From CAZEVY01 sp964515555 (lineage in GTDB: Bacteria; Acidobacteriota; Terriglobia; Bryobacterales; Bryobacteraceae): a stretch of 16,080 nucleotides of DNA. The stretch covers positions 1 through 16,080 of the forward strand of contig CAZEVY010000115.1 of assembly GCA_964515555.1 (NCBI GenBank), in the 5' to 3' direction. A model generated the notes under the pieces. The model had not been told where the DNA came from. It made no database searches and worked only from the letters and a program-made list of their open reading frames with translations. Every line of letters starts with the position of its first letter. Position 1 is the stretch's first letter. Positions 16,024 through 16,080 of this stretch are shown here, piece by piece. Position numbers and translations under genes: made by a program.

Positions 16024-16080
16024 GGTGGGTTTCCTGCTTCCGGTGTATCAGACGGGTCGCGGGGCCGGCGGCGGGGAGGC

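Overview
The window is high-GC bacterial DNA with tightly packed genes. It most resembles an Acidobacteriota chromosome of the Bryobacterales/Solibacter type. This is an inference from gene content: a Ser/Thr kinase fused to a TolB/WD40-like propeller, a BBP2-type porin beside an ammonium transporter, and a Tat-exported Gfo/Idh/MocA protein with ThuA and HEAT-repeat partners. No rRNA, tRNA, CRISPR array or insertion sequence was seen.

Left part (1-5209) is a nitrogen module. On the minus strand amtB, glnB and glnD form one leftward operon: ammonium channel, PII signal protein, and the enzyme that uridylylates PII. glnD runs off the left edge. Divergent from amtB, across an AT-richer 337-bp control region with a good sigma-70 promoter, is a BBP2 outer-membrane porin on the plus strand. 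Together these could carry ammonium uptake from outer membrane to cytoplasm plus its regulation.

Middle (5210-10271). A large plus-strand transmembrane Ser/Thr kinase follows the porin. A TATAAT box lies 6 bp before its GTG start, so its mRNA may be leaderless. It converges on alanine dehydrogenase (ald), which overlaps by 4 nt a small exported peptidoglycan-binding protein upstream of it. Only about 30 bp away, divergently, starts a xylose-isomerase-like TIM-barrel protein.

Right part (10291-16080) is all minus strand. It begins with a PIN-domain toxin and DUF104-like antitoxin pair (VapBC type) with its own extended -10 promoter and visibly lower GC. Next comes a three-gene operon transcribed Gfo/Idh/MocA, then ThuA-domain, then HEAT-repeat protein. 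All three products carry export signals (one Tat, two Sec), so it looks like a periplasmic sugar-processing unit. Upstream of it lies an imperfect 34-bp inverted repeat built on a 10-bp tandem unit, and then an orphan gene resembling phage small-terminase-like proteins.

The most interesting items are the all-exported oxidoreductase/ThuA/HEAT operon, the complete Amt-PII-GlnD module with its own porin, the possible leaderless promoters, and the hairpin repeat next to the phage-like orphan.
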